From Planctomycetales bacterium (GTDB taxonomy: Bacteria; Planctomycetota; Planctomycetia; Isosphaerales; Isosphaeraceae), in assembly GCA_027452145.1 (NCBI GenBank), contig DAIDHB010000190.1, positions 1-34,491 of the forward strand: a stretch of 34,491 nucleotides of DNA, written 5' to 3'. Positions 1 to 7,548 of the stretch are shown in pieces. Below the pieces are notes generated by a model. It saw nothing but the letters and a program-made list of their open reading frames with translations. It was not told where the DNA came from and did not search any database. How positions within the stretch are numbered: position 1 is the stretch's first letter; each line of letters begins with the position of its first letter. The position numbers and the translations under genes were made by a program.

Positions 1-32
1 AGAGGATTCGGTGTGTGTGTCGCGGCGGTCCG

Positions 33-115
33 AGCCCGGGGGGCTGACGCCCCCCGGCTACGTCCGATCGCCCCCTGACGGGGGCTCAGAGCCCTGCGGG
101 CGCAGGCTCTGAGCC
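33..115. repeat. Cluster of three strong hairpins in the leader region
   Basis: Three inverted repeats lie side by side. Positions 36-44 pair with 49-57 around a TGAC loop. Positions 70-75 pair with 80-85, again around TGAC. Positions 83-93 pair perfectly with 105-115, and the stem extends inward with one bulge. They could end transcription of a gene left of the window or be copies of a dispersed palindromic family. No T-run follows, so a classic intrinsic terminator is not shown. The rest of 1-158 shows no gene. Confidence 0.6.
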
Positions 116-179
116 GGCCTGGTCCCTCAGTGAGCCACACATCTGCAATGCGCTCTCAATGCAAATACGAGCCGCCACC

Positions 180-383
180 ATGGCAAAAAAGAAGGCCAGG
201 CCGAGGGAAACCATCTCCGCCAGGGATCACGAACGATTCCACTTGCTCATGAGGGACATTATGTACGCCGTCGAGGATAGCCTCGGCAACGCTGATAAGG
301 CCATCGAGCTGATCGGCGATGTCCTGGCACGCTACAAGGAACAGCGACTCACCGGCGCCATGGAGGACGAGGACGACGATTAG
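180..383 (+). CDS. Small acidic-tailed hypothetical protein (67 aa)
   Basis: I do not recognise this protein. It begins with a basic stretch (MAKKKARPRE), continues as a likely helical segment (about residues 15-55) and ends in an acidic tail (EDEDDD). An in-frame ATG at 159 would add seven residues; I prefer 180 because the MAKKK start looks natural, but neither has a clear ribosome binding site. It lies 40 bp upstream of the metallo-beta-lactamase-fold gene on the same strand and could be cotranscribed. The charge pattern would suit a small nucleic-acid- or protein-binding factor, but that is only a guess. A longer minus-strand frame over the same bases looks like a shadow. Confidence 0.5.
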   Translation: MAKKKARPRETISARDHERFHLLMRDIMYAVEDSLGNADKAIELIGDVLARYKEQRLTGAMEDEDDD

Positions 384-423
384 CTTTGTCGAAGACAGAA
401 ACTGTTTCCAGGGGGGCTCGATC

Positions 424-1347
424 ATGGCAGAGAAGCGGACACGGAGGACGTTCATGAAGGAAGCCACGGGTTCGACGGCGGCGATTGCGGCTCTCTCGTC
501 GGTGCGGGCAGCGGCGGGCGAGGCGAGCGGCACGGCGTACCTGTGCGTCACCTGCGGCACGCAGTTCGCCGAGTCGGCCAAACCTCCAGCCCACTGCCCC
601 ATCTGCGAGGACGAACGCCAGTACGTCAACCCGGACGGTCAGAAGTGGACGACGATGGAGGAGCTGCGGGCCTCGCACCGCAATGTCATCAAGGAAGAGG
701 AAGCCGGGCTGCACTCGATCAACACCGAGCCGAAGTTCGGCATCGGCCAGCGCGCGTTCCTCATCCGCGCCGAGGGGGGGAATGTCCTGTGGGACTGCGT
801 CGGCCTGGTCGACGACGCGACGATCGCGCGGGTGAAGGAGCTGGGCGGGATCGCCGCGATCGCGGTGTCGCACCCTCATTATTACACAGCGATGGTCGAG
901 TGGAGCCGGGCCTTCGGCGGGGCGCCGATCCACCTGCACGAGGCCGAGCGCCAGTGGGTGATGCGGCCGGACCCGTGCATCCGGTTCTGGTCGGGCGAGA
1001 CGCTCGCGCTGCACGGCGGGCTCAAGCTCGTGCGCACCGGCGGGCACTTCGAGGGCTACCAGGTGCTGCACTGGCCTTCGGGCGCCGGCGGCCGGGGCGC
1101 ACTCATGGCCGGCGACCAGCCGCAGATCTGCATGGACCCGAAGCAGGTCTCTTTCATGTATAGCTATCCAAACTACATTCCGCTGAACGGCAGCCAGATC
1201 CGCCGGATCGTCGAGTGCCTCGATCCGCTGCCGTTCGACCGGATCTATGGGGCGTTCTTCATCCGGGGCAAGGGGATCGTGCCGACGCGGGGCAAGGAGG
1301 TCGTCCTGCATTCGGCCGACCGCTACCTGCGGGCGATCCGGGGCTGA
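424..1347 (+). CDS. Tat-exported metallo-beta-lactamase-fold protein with zinc ribbon
   Basis: The 307-residue product starts with a twin-arginine signal (TRRTFMK at about 6-12, then an Ala-rich stretch to about 31). A four-Cys knuckle follows (C41-x2-C44 and C58-x2-C61), which should bind zinc. The remainder resembles the metallo-beta-lactamase fold: SHPHYY with H150 and H152, GGHFEG with H208, and AGD with D231, which correspond to the family's HxH, later His and Asp metal ligands. The Asp-His normally following HxH is absent (Tyr-Tyr here), so hydrolase activity is uncertain. The ATG at 424 is chosen because it gives the Tat signal at the N terminus and a GGGGGG stretch lies just upstream. 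The frame stays open further 5' with no signal-like sequence. Substrate unknown. Confidence 0.75.
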   Translation: MAEKRTRRTFMKEATGSTAAIAALSSVRAAAGEASGTAYLCVTCGTQFAESAKPPAHCPICEDERQYVNPDGQKWTTMEELRASHRNVIKEEEAGLHSINTEPKFGIGQRAFLIRAEGGNVLWDCVGLVDDATIARVKELGGIAAIAVSHPHYYTAMVEWSRAFGGAPIHLHEAERQWVMRPDPCIRFWSGETLALHGGLKLVRTGGHFEGYQVLHWPSGAGGRGALMAGDQPQICMDPKQVSFMYSYPNYIPLNGSQIRRIVECLDPLPFDRIYGAFFIRGKGIVPTRGKEVVLHSADRYLRAIRG

Positions 1348-1389
1348 ATGGGCGGAGGCGCGGCTGGCGAGATGGGTTGCGGCCCGGAC

Positions 1390-1413
1390 GTCGGGCAAGA
1401 ATGCCCGACCTAC
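1390..1413. repeat. Dispersed palindrome, copy 1 (single arm)
   Basis: GTCGGGCAAGAATGCCCGAC forms an 8-bp stem with an AGAA loop and is followed by CTAC. The same unit recurs at 13611-13690, 17408-17465, 21946-22010, 34276-34335 and 34414-34491. This copy lies just ahead of the Uma2 start and is a single arm rather than a facing pair. Confidence 0.85.
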
Positions 1414-1427
1414 CTGGGGGACAAACG

Positions 1428-1979
1428 ATGGCGACAGTCGACGCGCTGATGACGGCCGGGGAGTTCGGGCGGCGCCCCGACCCCGGCCATCCCGAGGGGC
1501 TGGTGCGAGGGCGGATCGTTGCGATGCCGCCGCCCGATCGACGTCATGGCAAGGTGTGTGGCCAGTCGTACTACCTGCTGCGCCAGTTCGTGGAACCGCT
1601 TGACCTGGGGCACGTGCTGAGCAACGACTCGGGCGTGATCACCGAGCGGAACCCCGACACGGTTCGCGGCGCGGATATCGCGTATTACAGCTACGCCCGG
1701 CTGCCAAAGGGCCCGCTGAAGCCGGGCTACGGCCCCGAGGTCCCCGAGCTGGTCATCGAGGTCCGCTCGGCGAGCGACTCCTGGAGAGAGATCCTCGAAG
1801 AGGTCACCGAGTACCTGGCGTCCGGGGTGCTGAAGGTCATCGTCCTCGACCCGGAGAAACAGAGGGCCCACATCTACAGCGCGGACGAGCCGCCGGAGAC
1901 CCTCGGCCCCGACGACGACCTGACGCTCCCCGGCCTGCTCGAGGGGTTCCAGGTTCCGGTGCATCGGTTCTTCGAGTGA
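1428..1979 (+). CDS. Uma2-family (DUF820) nuclease-fold protein
   Basis: The 183-residue product matches the Uma2/DUF820 family, a PD-(D/E)xK nuclease fold greatly expanded in cyanobacteria and planctomycetes. Visible landmarks are GADIAYYS with D83 (usual PDV/ADI Asp), VIEVRSASD with E111 (usual EVxSxS motif), and the helix EEVTEYLASGV followed by the strand KVIVLDPE. In many members a Lys precedes the V-x-x-Y part of that helix; here it is Glu (about residue 125), so catalysis may be impaired. The ATG at 1428 is preceded by GGGGG at a suitable distance. A dispersed palindrome ends 14 bp upstream. The biological role of the family is unsettled. Confidence 0.85.
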   Translation: MATVDALMTAGEFGRRPDPGHPEGLVRGRIVAMPPPDRRHGKVCGQSYYLLRQFVEPLDLGHVLSNDSGVITERNPDTVRGADIAYYSYARLPKGPLKPGYGPEVPELVIEVRSASDSWREILEEVTEYLASGVLKVIVLDPEKQRAHIYSADEPPETLGPDDDLTLPGLLEGFQVPVHRFFE

Positions 1980-2034
1980 GCCATCGCGAGGGGCGGGGCG
2001 ATGCGCCCTGCTCCCGCGTCGGGCCCGACATGAA

Positions 2035-2748
2035 TCACGACCGGTCGATCCTGCCGTGATTCCTGCGTCGACGCGCCTGCTTCAGGAGCTGATGGAGCTC
2101 CTTGAGCAGCTTTCGGAACGACCGTGAGCGCCGGGTCATGCCGGGGGAAAAAGGCAGGATTGCCGTGAGCTGGGCCTGGTGTCGGGTCGGTCTGTATCCC
2201 GTGGCCTGCCGGGCGGCCGCATCGCCGACCGTGAAGTCGATCAATGTGTCGAGACGCCCCTTGCAGTCAGCGATGCCTTCGACATCCAGATCGCGAGGGA
2301 GCGCTCGTCGCCGTAGCCGAAACCCGCGTTGCTCAAGAGCCCGGCGGAATCGCGATGACGCGAAGGCGGCCAGGAACCACGCCTCGTACTCCCGATGCGC
2401 GACGACCACGCCGATGGGGAAGTCGTCGGCCACCATGTTCTGGGCGCGGGCGAGCAGCGCGGGCGAGAGGACCCTGGGGCAGTCGTCGTCGCCATCGAGG
2501 AGGATGAGGATGGCGTCGGGCTCTGGGTCGCGAAGCATCGCAACCCGGACAAAATGCTCGACGCCTCTCCCCGTGTCGGCGGCGTAGGGCGCCGCGAGGT
2601 TGCCCTTGCCGCCGGCATAGACTGGTCCGCCGGAATGGATCTCGACATTCCGGTATTTCCGGAACCGTAGCCAGGCCCGCAGCAGGATCGGCACGGAGTC
2701 CACCTCGCCGCGCCCTTCCACAATCGGGACGATGACGTACCTGGACAT
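2035..2748 (-). CDS. DUF4276-like protein with TOPRIM-type acidic motifs
   Basis: The 237-residue product begins YVIVPIVEGRGEVDSVP, a strand followed by Glu residues at 11 and 15. It later has ILLDGDDDCP with D85, D87, D88 and D89, then AHREYEAWFLAAF with E120 and E122. A strand-Glu plus a DxD strand is the hallmark of TOPRIM nucleases, and the EAWF motif is typical of DUF4276. The C terminus is basic (KQARRRR). It starts 7 bp downstream of the ATPase on the same strand, so the two are almost certainly cotranscribed. ATPase plus TOPRIM-type nuclease is the layout of OLD/Gabija and PARIS-like anti-phage systems. A defence role is inferred; the nuclease assignment rests on motifs only. Confidence 0.75.
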   Translation of the reverse strand: MSRYVIVPIVEGRGEVDSVPILLRAWLRFRKYRNVEIHSGGPVYAGGKGNLAAPYAADTGRGVEHFVRVAMLRDPEPDAILILLDGDDDCPRVLSPALLARAQNMVADDFPIGVVVAHREYEAWFLAAFASSRFRRALEQRGFRLRRRALPRDLDVEGIADCKGRLDTLIDFTVGDAAARQATGYRPTRHQAQLTAILPFSPGMTRRSRSFRKLLKELHQLLKQARRRRNHGRIDRS

Positions 2749-2755
2749 TTTGATC

Positions 2756-3955
2756 TCAGGACAGCTTGAAGAAGTCGGCCTCGGCGCCCATCGTCGAGGG
2801 TTCTTCCTCGGTCCACAGCGCGTTGGCGCGGAGCAACTGGCCGACCGTCAAGGGAGGCTCGAGATTCGCCCGGACTCTTGCCCCCAGGTTGTAGATGCGG
2901 CTCGTGCCTTCATTCCACTGGACGACCCGTATCCGATCGGGCCGGGCGGTCGGATGACTCAGGATCTCGGGACTGTGGGTCGAAACCACGACCGGGAACT
3001 CTTCGCTGGCCACATCGATGGCGTCGAGCAGGACGCCGTGCGCCAGCGGGTGGAGCGAGTCCTCGATCTCGTCGAGCAGGACGATCGACGGTCGCGGAGA
3101 CTGCCGAAGCGCCAGCAGGACGGCCAGGCTACGCAACGTCCCATCCGACATCGACGATGCCTCGAACCTGGTGACCTGCTCGCCGTCCATCTGCTGTTCG
3201 AAGACGATGATCCGTCGCCCGACGCGCGAGGTCGCCCGCGCCCCTCGCAGGCCGGAAATCGCCGCCGACAGATGCTCATCGATCCACCGACGATCGGCCG
3301 AGCTGATCTGCTTCAGGACATCGCCCGCGTTACTGCCATCGCGAGCGAGCCGGGTCTCGCCGCTGATCTGGGGCTCGCCACGTATTGCGTGGGGAGAGAA
3401 CTGGTGGATCGAGACATGCTTCAGAGCCTCGGCGATCTGCTTCCACGGTTCGCAGGCGCCCGCGATCAGCGGGAAGACGAGCGTCTCGGCGTCGAGCACC
3501 GGGTGCAGATCGCGGCGTGCACATCGGAATTCGTCCCGAGTCCGATCGAAGCAGGTGATGATCCCATCCCCGGCCGCTTCGTCCGGACAGCGGAGAACCT
3601 CCCTCTTGACGATGGAGCCGGCGGAAGCACGCTCCTTACCTAGCGTGAACCCGTAGAGCACCGGCGCGCCGCGTCCCTGGCTCTGGAGTTCGAAGGCGAC
3701 GGCCACGGAAATGTCGGACATCGTCGGCGCGTCGGGATGGCGGCGACGAATGCCCTCGGCTTCGCCCCGACGCTCGAGCGCCGTGCCCAGGGATTCGGTC
3801 ACGGCTTCGCCGATGAAGCTGAAGGCGTCCATCAATGTCGACTTCCCGGCACCGTTTCGGCCAACGAGGAAGGTGACATCATCAAGTCGTAGACGAGCAT
3901 CGGCGAACGCCCGGAAGTTGCGGAGCCGGAGTTCCTTGATTCTCACGCGACTCAT
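2756..3955 (-). CDS. AAA-family ATPase (RecF/OLD-like ABC ATPase)
   Basis: The 399-residue product has a complete ABC-type ATPase set: Walker A GRNGAGKST (32-40), signature-like SMSDGTLR (268-275), Walker B IVLLDEIE (291-298) and the His switch in STHSPE (H327). The N-terminal RIKELRLRNFRAF strand is typical of RecF/SMC-like and AAA_21 proteins. There is no long coiled coil and no TOPRIM domain in the same chain. That function seems to be supplied by the next gene, a DUF4276-like protein starting 7 bp downstream. The start at 3955 gives the normal short lead-in to the first strand. A TACAAT box lies 47 bp upstream. Likely role: nucleotide-driven sensor or motor of a two-gene defence unit (inference). 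Confidence 0.85.
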   Translation of the reverse strand: MSRVRIKELRLRNFRAFADARLRLDDVTFLVGRNGAGKSTLMDAFSFIGEAVTESLGTALERRGEAEGIRRRHPDAPTMSDISVAVAFELQSQGRGAPVLYGFTLGKERASAGSIVKREVLRCPDEAAGDGIITCFDRTRDEFRCARRDLHPVLDAETLVFPLIAGACEPWKQIAEALKHVSIHQFSPHAIRGEPQISGETRLARDGSNAGDVLKQISSADRRWIDEHLSAAISGLRGARATSRVGRRIIVFEQQMDGEQVTRFEASSMSDGTLRSLAVLLALRQSPRPSIVLLDEIEDSLHPLAHGVLLDAIDVASEEFPVVVSTHSPEILSHPTARPDRIRVVQWNEGTSRIYNLGARVRANLEPPLTVGQLLRANALWTEEEPSTMGAEADFFKLS

Positions 3956-4002
3956 CGGATCCTCGAAGGCCGGGGCTGGCGAGGTGCGATCGGACGGGTC
4001 TG

Positions 4003-4008
4003 ATTGTA
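4003..4008 (-). promoter_or_regulatory. Candidate -10 box (TACAAT) for the ATPase operon
   Basis: TACAAT read on the minus strand would place a transcript start near 3996 and give a leader of about 40 nt before the ATPase ATG at 3955. No good -35 element is visible. The surrounding 154-bp gap (3956-4109) separates divergent genes and also holds the sthA promoter. Confidence 0.45.
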
Positions 4009-4072
4009 AGCGATCGCGGGCCGGAACGCGCTACTCGGAGATTCCAGTGAGCCCGCTTGATTCTCCGCCCCC

Positions 4073-4101
4073 TTGGCCGCGGTTTTGCGCCGCGGTATGA
4101 T
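4073..4101 (+). promoter_or_regulatory. Candidate sthA promoter; near-leaderless
   Basis: TTGGCC at 4073-4078, a 17-bp spacer and TATGAT at 4096-4101 match a housekeeping sigma promoter (4/6 and 5/6). Only 8 bp separate the -10 box from the sthA ATG at 4110 and no Shine-Dalgarno is visible, so the transcript would be leaderless or nearly so. Confidence 0.45.
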
Positions 4102-4109
4102 CCGCCGTT

Positions 4110-5624
4110 ATGGAACCAACCTCGTACGACCTGATCGTGATCGGCTCGGGCCCGGCGGGCGAGAGCGCGGCGGCTGCGGCGTCGCAGTTCGGCAAGCGGG
4201 CGGCGATCATCGAGCGCAGCCCGATGGTCGGCGGCGCCAGCGCCAACACCGGCACCCTGCCGAGCAAGACCCTGCGCGAGACGGCGCTGGCCATCTCGGG
4301 GCTCAAGGCGCGGGATCTCTACGGCGTGGACCTGTCGCTCCGCCGCGAGGCCACGGTGGCCGAGTTCATGTTCCACGAGCGCCGGGTCACCGCCAACGAG
4401 CGCAAGCGGGTCGAGCGCAGCCTGTCGCGGCACGGCGTGGTCGTCTACCACGGGACCGCCTCATTCCTGGATCCCCACACCGTGCGCGTCGTCAGCGAGG
4501 CCCCGGTGCACGAGGGCGGACACGGGCACGGCGGGATCCACTACCACGACCATCACCACCCGGTCCGCACCCACGAGGTCCAACTGAAGGGCGAAATGAT
4601 CCTGATCGCCACCGGATCCTCGCCCGTGCACCCGCCGCAGTTCCCGTTCGACCACGGGCGCGTCCATGACTCCGACACCATCCTTCAGCTCGAGCGATTA
4701 CCGCGGTCGCTCGCCGTGATTGGCGCGGGGGTCATCGGCGCCGAATACGCCTGCACGTTCGCCGCGCTCGGCACCGAGGTCTGGGTCGTCGACGGCCGCG
4801 ACGAGCTCCTGCCGTTCCTCGACAACGAGGTCTCCCGCGTGCTCGAGGACTCGATGCACTCGCACCTCGGCATCGAGTTCCTGTGGAAGAACCGGGTGAC
4901 CCGCTGCGAGGCGCCCGAGTACGGCGACATCACGCTGGAGTTCGACACCGGGGGCCGGCTTTGCGTGGACGCGGTGCTCGTCGCCGCCGGCCGGGCGAGC
5001 AACACCGCCGCGCTCAACCTCGCCGCCGCCGGGATCGAGCCGGGCCCCCGCGGGCTGCTCACCGTCGACGCCCACTACCGGACGTCGGTCCCGCACGTCT
5101 ACGCCGCCGGCGACGTCATCGGCTTCCCGGCGCTGGCCTCCACCAGCATGGAGCAGGCCCGCGTCGCCATGTGCCACGCCTTCGGCAAGGGGTACAACAC
5201 CAACCTGGCGCCGCTCTTGCCCACGGGGATCTACACCATCCCCGAGACCAGCATGGTCGGCGCCACCGAGGAGGACCTCAAGGCCCAGGGCGTTCCCTAC
5301 ATCGTCGGCCGCGCGAGTTATGCCCACTGCGCCCGCGGCGAGATCATCGGCGACCAGGTCGGGTTCCTCAAGCTGTTGTATCGCCTGGACGACATGAAGC
5401 TGATGGGCGTCCACGTCATCGGCGAGCAGGCCTCCGAGGTCGTCCACGTCGGCGTGATCGCCATGCTCGCGGATGCGACCGGCGACCTGTTCAACCGCTC
5501 GTGCTTCAACTTCCCCACCCTGGGCGACCTGTACAAGATCGCGACGTACAACGCCTATCAGAAGCGCGAGCAGACCGCCGCGGCGCCCGTCCCTCCGCCC
5601 GCGGCGGCGGCACCGCCGTCGTGA
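4110..5624 (+). CDS. sthA: Soluble pyridine nucleotide transhydrogenase
   Basis: The 504-residue flavoprotein fits the Si-specific NAD(P)+ transhydrogenase, which moves reducing equivalents between NADPH and NADH in the cytosol. The FAD-binding GSGPAGESA lies at 12-20 and ATGSSP at 167-172. A second dinucleotide fold starts VIGAGVIGAEYA at 203, and the late YAAGDVIG motif contacts FAD. The redox-active disulfide of lipoamide dehydrogenases is absent: the site reads GGASANTGTLPSK (41-53) with no Cys, as expected for transhydrogenases rather than disulfide reductases. Oddities are a His-rich insertion at about 136-150 (HGHGGIHYHDHHH) and an Ala/Pro-rich tail. Another flavoprotein oxidoreductase lacking the disulfide is the main alternative. 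Confidence 0.88.
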   Translation: MEPTSYDLIVIGSGPAGESAAAAASQFGKRAAIIERSPMVGGASANTGTLPSKTLRETALAISGLKARDLYGVDLSLRREATVAEFMFHERRVTANERKRVERSLSRHGVVVYHGTASFLDPHTVRVVSEAPVHEGGHGHGGIHYHDHHHPVRTHEVQLKGEMILIATGSSPVHPPQFPFDHGRVHDSDTILQLERLPRSLAVIGAGVIGAEYACTFAALGTEVWVVDGRDELLPFLDNEVSRVLEDSMHSHLGIEFLWKNRVTRCEAPEYGDITLEFDTGGRLCVDAVLVAAGRASNTAALNLAAAGIEPGPRGLLTVDAHYRTSVPHVYAAGDVIGFPALASTSMEQARVAMCHAFGKGYNTNLAPLLPTGIYTIPETSMVGATEEDLKAQGVPYIVGRASYAHCARGEIIGDQVGFLKLLYRLDDMKLMGVHVIGEQASEVVHVGVIAMLADATGDLFNRSCFNFPTLGDLYKIATYNAYQKREQTAAAPVPPPAAAAPPS

Positions 5625-5673
5625 GGTGAACCGGGCGGCACTGCGCCCCGCGCCCGCTGACGACGTGAAACCG

Positions 5674-5702
5674 TTGCGGATCCCGGCGGATCGGTTTAGG
5701 CT
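5674..5702 (+). promoter_or_regulatory. Weak candidate promoter for the LRR protein
   Basis: TTGCGG (5674-5679), a 17-bp spacer and TAGGCT (5697-5702) have promoter geometry but each box matches consensus at only about half its positions. It lies in the 132-bp gap between sthA and the LRR gene. Confidence 0.25.
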
Positions 5703-5756
5703 GAAAGGTCACGCCACACCCACCAACCGCGAGAACCCGGACGGATACCAACCGCC

Positions 5757-6695
5757 ATGACGCACAATATCCTCCACGCCACCCGCCCGATGACCCGTGC
5801 GGCCCTCGCCCTTTTCACCGCCCTCGGGCTGATCCTGTCCGCCGCGCCCGGCCTCGCCGTCGCCCAGCAAAAGGACGACAAGAAGGCGGATGCGAAGAAG
5901 GACGACAAGAAGCCGGCCGCCAAGAAGGACGAGCCCAAGAAGCCCGAGGCCAAGAAGCCCGAGGCCAAGAAGGACGAGAAGAAGCCCGTCGCGAAGAAGG
6001 ATGAGCCCAAGAAGCCCGAGCCCAGGAAGCCCGAGACCAAGGCGGCCGCCGCTCCGATGCCGGCCAAGCCGGCGGCTCCGGCTCCGGCTCCGGCCGCGGC
6101 CGACGATCCGGCGAAGCTCAAGGCCCGGATCGCCGAGCTGGAGAAGGAGAACGCCGGGCTGAAGCTCAAGCTGGTGACACTCGAGCTGGAGAAGCAGGGC
6201 GCGCTGGTCTCGGTCGACAAGACCAAGGACGGCAAGGAAGCGGCGACCGTCAACATCCTCAAGAAGTGGGCGGGCGACAAGGACTCGCTCCAGATCCTCA
6301 AGAGCGTGCCCAACCTCCAGGTCGTCTATATTGACAACGGCCAGGTCAGCGACCCGATCACCGCCCCGCTCAAGGACCTCAGCGGGCTCAGCTCGCTGAC
6401 GATCATGAGCCCGCAGATCACGGATGCGGCGCTCGAGAACATCAAGGGGCTGAACAACCTCACCATGCTGTTCCTCACCGGCTCGAAGGTCGGCGACAAG
6501 GGGCTGCCGAGCCTCAAGGGGCTCAAGAACCTCCAGGTCCTGGCACTCAGCCGCACCCAGGTCACCGACGCCGGGCTCGATTCGCTCAAGGACCTCAAGG
6601 GGCTCAAGTCCGTGTACCTGATCGGCACCAAGGTCTCGCCGCAGGCCGTCGAGAAGTTCAAGGCGGCCGTGCCGGGGGTGGCGGTGTATCGGTGA
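5757..6695 (+). CDS. Secreted Lys/Pro-rich leucine-rich-repeat protein
   Basis: The 312-residue product has a signal peptide (hydrophobic ALALFTALGLILSAAPG, cleavage probable after AVAQ near residue 37). A strongly basic low-complexity stretch (about 39-95) follows, built from KKDEPKKPEAKKPE-type units, then an Ala/Pro linker. A short coiled coil (about 117-147, AKLKARIAELEKENAGLK) precedes leucine-rich repeats from about 180 to the end, with units such as LKGLKNLQVLALSRTQVTDAGL. This LRR subtype is common in planctomycete exported proteins and usually mediates protein binding. The basic stretch could bind anionic wall or membrane polymers (inference). An internal ATG at 5790 would also give a good signal peptide. 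No catalytic domain is visible. Confidence 0.8.
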   Translation: MTHNILHATRPMTRAALALFTALGLILSAAPGLAVAQQKDDKKADAKKDDKKPAAKKDEPKKPEAKKPEAKKDEKKPVAKKDEPKKPEPRKPETKAAAAPMPAKPAAPAPAPAAADDPAKLKARIAELEKENAGLKLKLVTLELEKQGALVSVDKTKDGKEAATVNILKKWAGDKDSLQILKSVPNLQVVYIDNGQVSDPITAPLKDLSGLSSLTIMSPQITDAALENIKGLNNLTMLFLTGSKVGDKGLPSLKGLKNLQVLALSRTQVTDAGLDSLKDLKGLKSVYLIGTKVSPQAVEKFKAAVPGVAVYR

Positions 6696-6696
6696 G

Positions 6697-6797
6697 AGTG
6701 GCCAGTGGTCAGTGGTCAGTGGTCAGTGGTCAGTTCGGTCTTCGATCTTTGGCCTTTGATCTCTGACTTTCGATCTTTGATCTCCGGCCTTCGATCG
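6697..6797. repeat. AGTGGTC tandem repeat plus imperfect TTCGATCTTTG repeats
   Basis: Five 7-bp units run from 6697 to 6731 (AGTGGCC once, then AGTGGTC four times). They are followed to about 6797 by an AT-richer stretch with recurring TTCGATCTTTG/CTTTGATCT pieces. It begins one base after the LRR stop and lies between convergent genes. No coding potential is seen. Confidence 0.75.
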
Positions 6798-6803
6798 CCC
6801 GCC

Positions 6804-7160
6804 CTACCGGATCGTTTCGGCCTCCGATCCGGCACCGGGCGGAATCGGTTCCAGGGGAGCCAGGCCGGCGCGCGAGCGGGCGGCCTGGCACTGGTCCCCT
6901 CCGGCCGCGAAGGCGCGGCAGACGTCCGGGCGCGTGGCGTAGATCGCGCACCGCGCCGACTCGTCGAGGAAGCAGCAAGACGAGTGGAACGGCAGCGGGT
7001 GGATCTGATACGTCCACTCGGGCGTGGCGAGGTGCTCGGCCAGCCGGCGGCCCTCGTCGGCGATCCGCGGCTCGCGCGCCGCGTCGGACTCCGACGCGAA
7101 GATCAGGTACGCGCCGCAGCAGGCGCCGCAGCCGTCGCATTCATATTCCTGGCTCGCCAA
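6804..7160 (-). CDS. YkgJ-family cysteine-cluster protein
   Basis: The 118-residue product carries the CxxCxxCC cluster (C8, C11, C14, C15 in ECDGCGACCG) and a second Cys group in SSCCFLD, CAIYATRPDVCRAF and QC. This is the pattern of the YkgJ/FliB-like zinc- or iron-chelating family, whose function is mostly unknown. The TTG at 7160-7158 is chosen because it sits 6 bp after GGAGGAAA and starts just before the cluster. The frame is open much further upstream, but that part is Arg-rich and runs through repeat DNA. It is convergent with the LRR gene and divergent from the MFS gene. The metal is not evident from sequence. Confidence 0.8.
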   Translation of the reverse strand: MASQEYECDGCGACCGAYLIFASESDAAREPRIADEGRRLAEHLATPEWTYQIHPLPFHSSCCFLDESARCAIYATRPDVCRAFAAGGDQCQAARSRAGLAPLEPIPPGAGSEAETIR

Positions 7161-7548
7161 GCGATTTCCTCCTGCTTCCTTCGTCCCGGTTCGCGGCCGC
7201 CTCGCCGCTATTGTACCGAGGCGCGCCCGGCGAGAGGCCGGCCGGACTCCCGTGGGTCGCGATTCTCGCCGCCGATCAAGATGGCCGGCCGGCCGGCGGG
7301 GCGGAGGTTTGCGGTAGTCCTTCCAGCGCGTTACCTTGGAGCCGCGTCGGGCGAGAAGTCTGACCCGAAGGCGAACGGAACTGGGATGGCGAGCCCCCCG
7401 GCGAGCCGGGTATTCGGAACCGGGAGGGCGAGCCGCGTATTCCGGCTCGGCAGGAGCCTCGCCCTCCCGATTCTGGTGCAGACCCTCAGACCACCGACTC
7501 AACCTGACCTGACCCGCCCCGAAGCCACCGAGCGAGCGAGCCTGCCTC
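7161..7548. other. Intergenic region with dispersed inverted repeat
   Basis: This 388-bp gap between divergent genes holds the YkgJ ribosome site and TACAAT box near its left end. An inverted repeat lies at 7390-7470: CGGGAGGGCGAG (7421-7432) pairs with 7458-7469, and an inner CGAGCC (7430-7435) pairs with 7444-7449. Similar GAGGGCGAG/CTCGCCCTC elements are dispersed in planctomycete genomes as far as I recall. I see no gene and no convincing MFS promoter. Confidence 0.6.
7210..7215 (-). promoter_or_regulatory. Candidate -10 box (TACAAT) for the YkgJ-type gene
   Basis: TACAAT on the minus strand lies 49 bp upstream of the TTG start and would give a leader of roughly 40 nt containing the GGAGGAAA ribosome site. 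No convincing -35 box is visible. Confidence 0.4.

Noticed and set aside
171..184. GCCGCCACCATGGC, a perfect match to a eukaryotic Kozak start
   Set aside because: All surrounding genes are bacterial; a match of this kind is likely by chance in GC-rich DNA. The ATG inside is still used as the preferred start.
6697..6731. Possible CRISPR-like array in the AGTGGTC repeats
   Set aside because: Units are 7 bp and directly tandem with no spacers.
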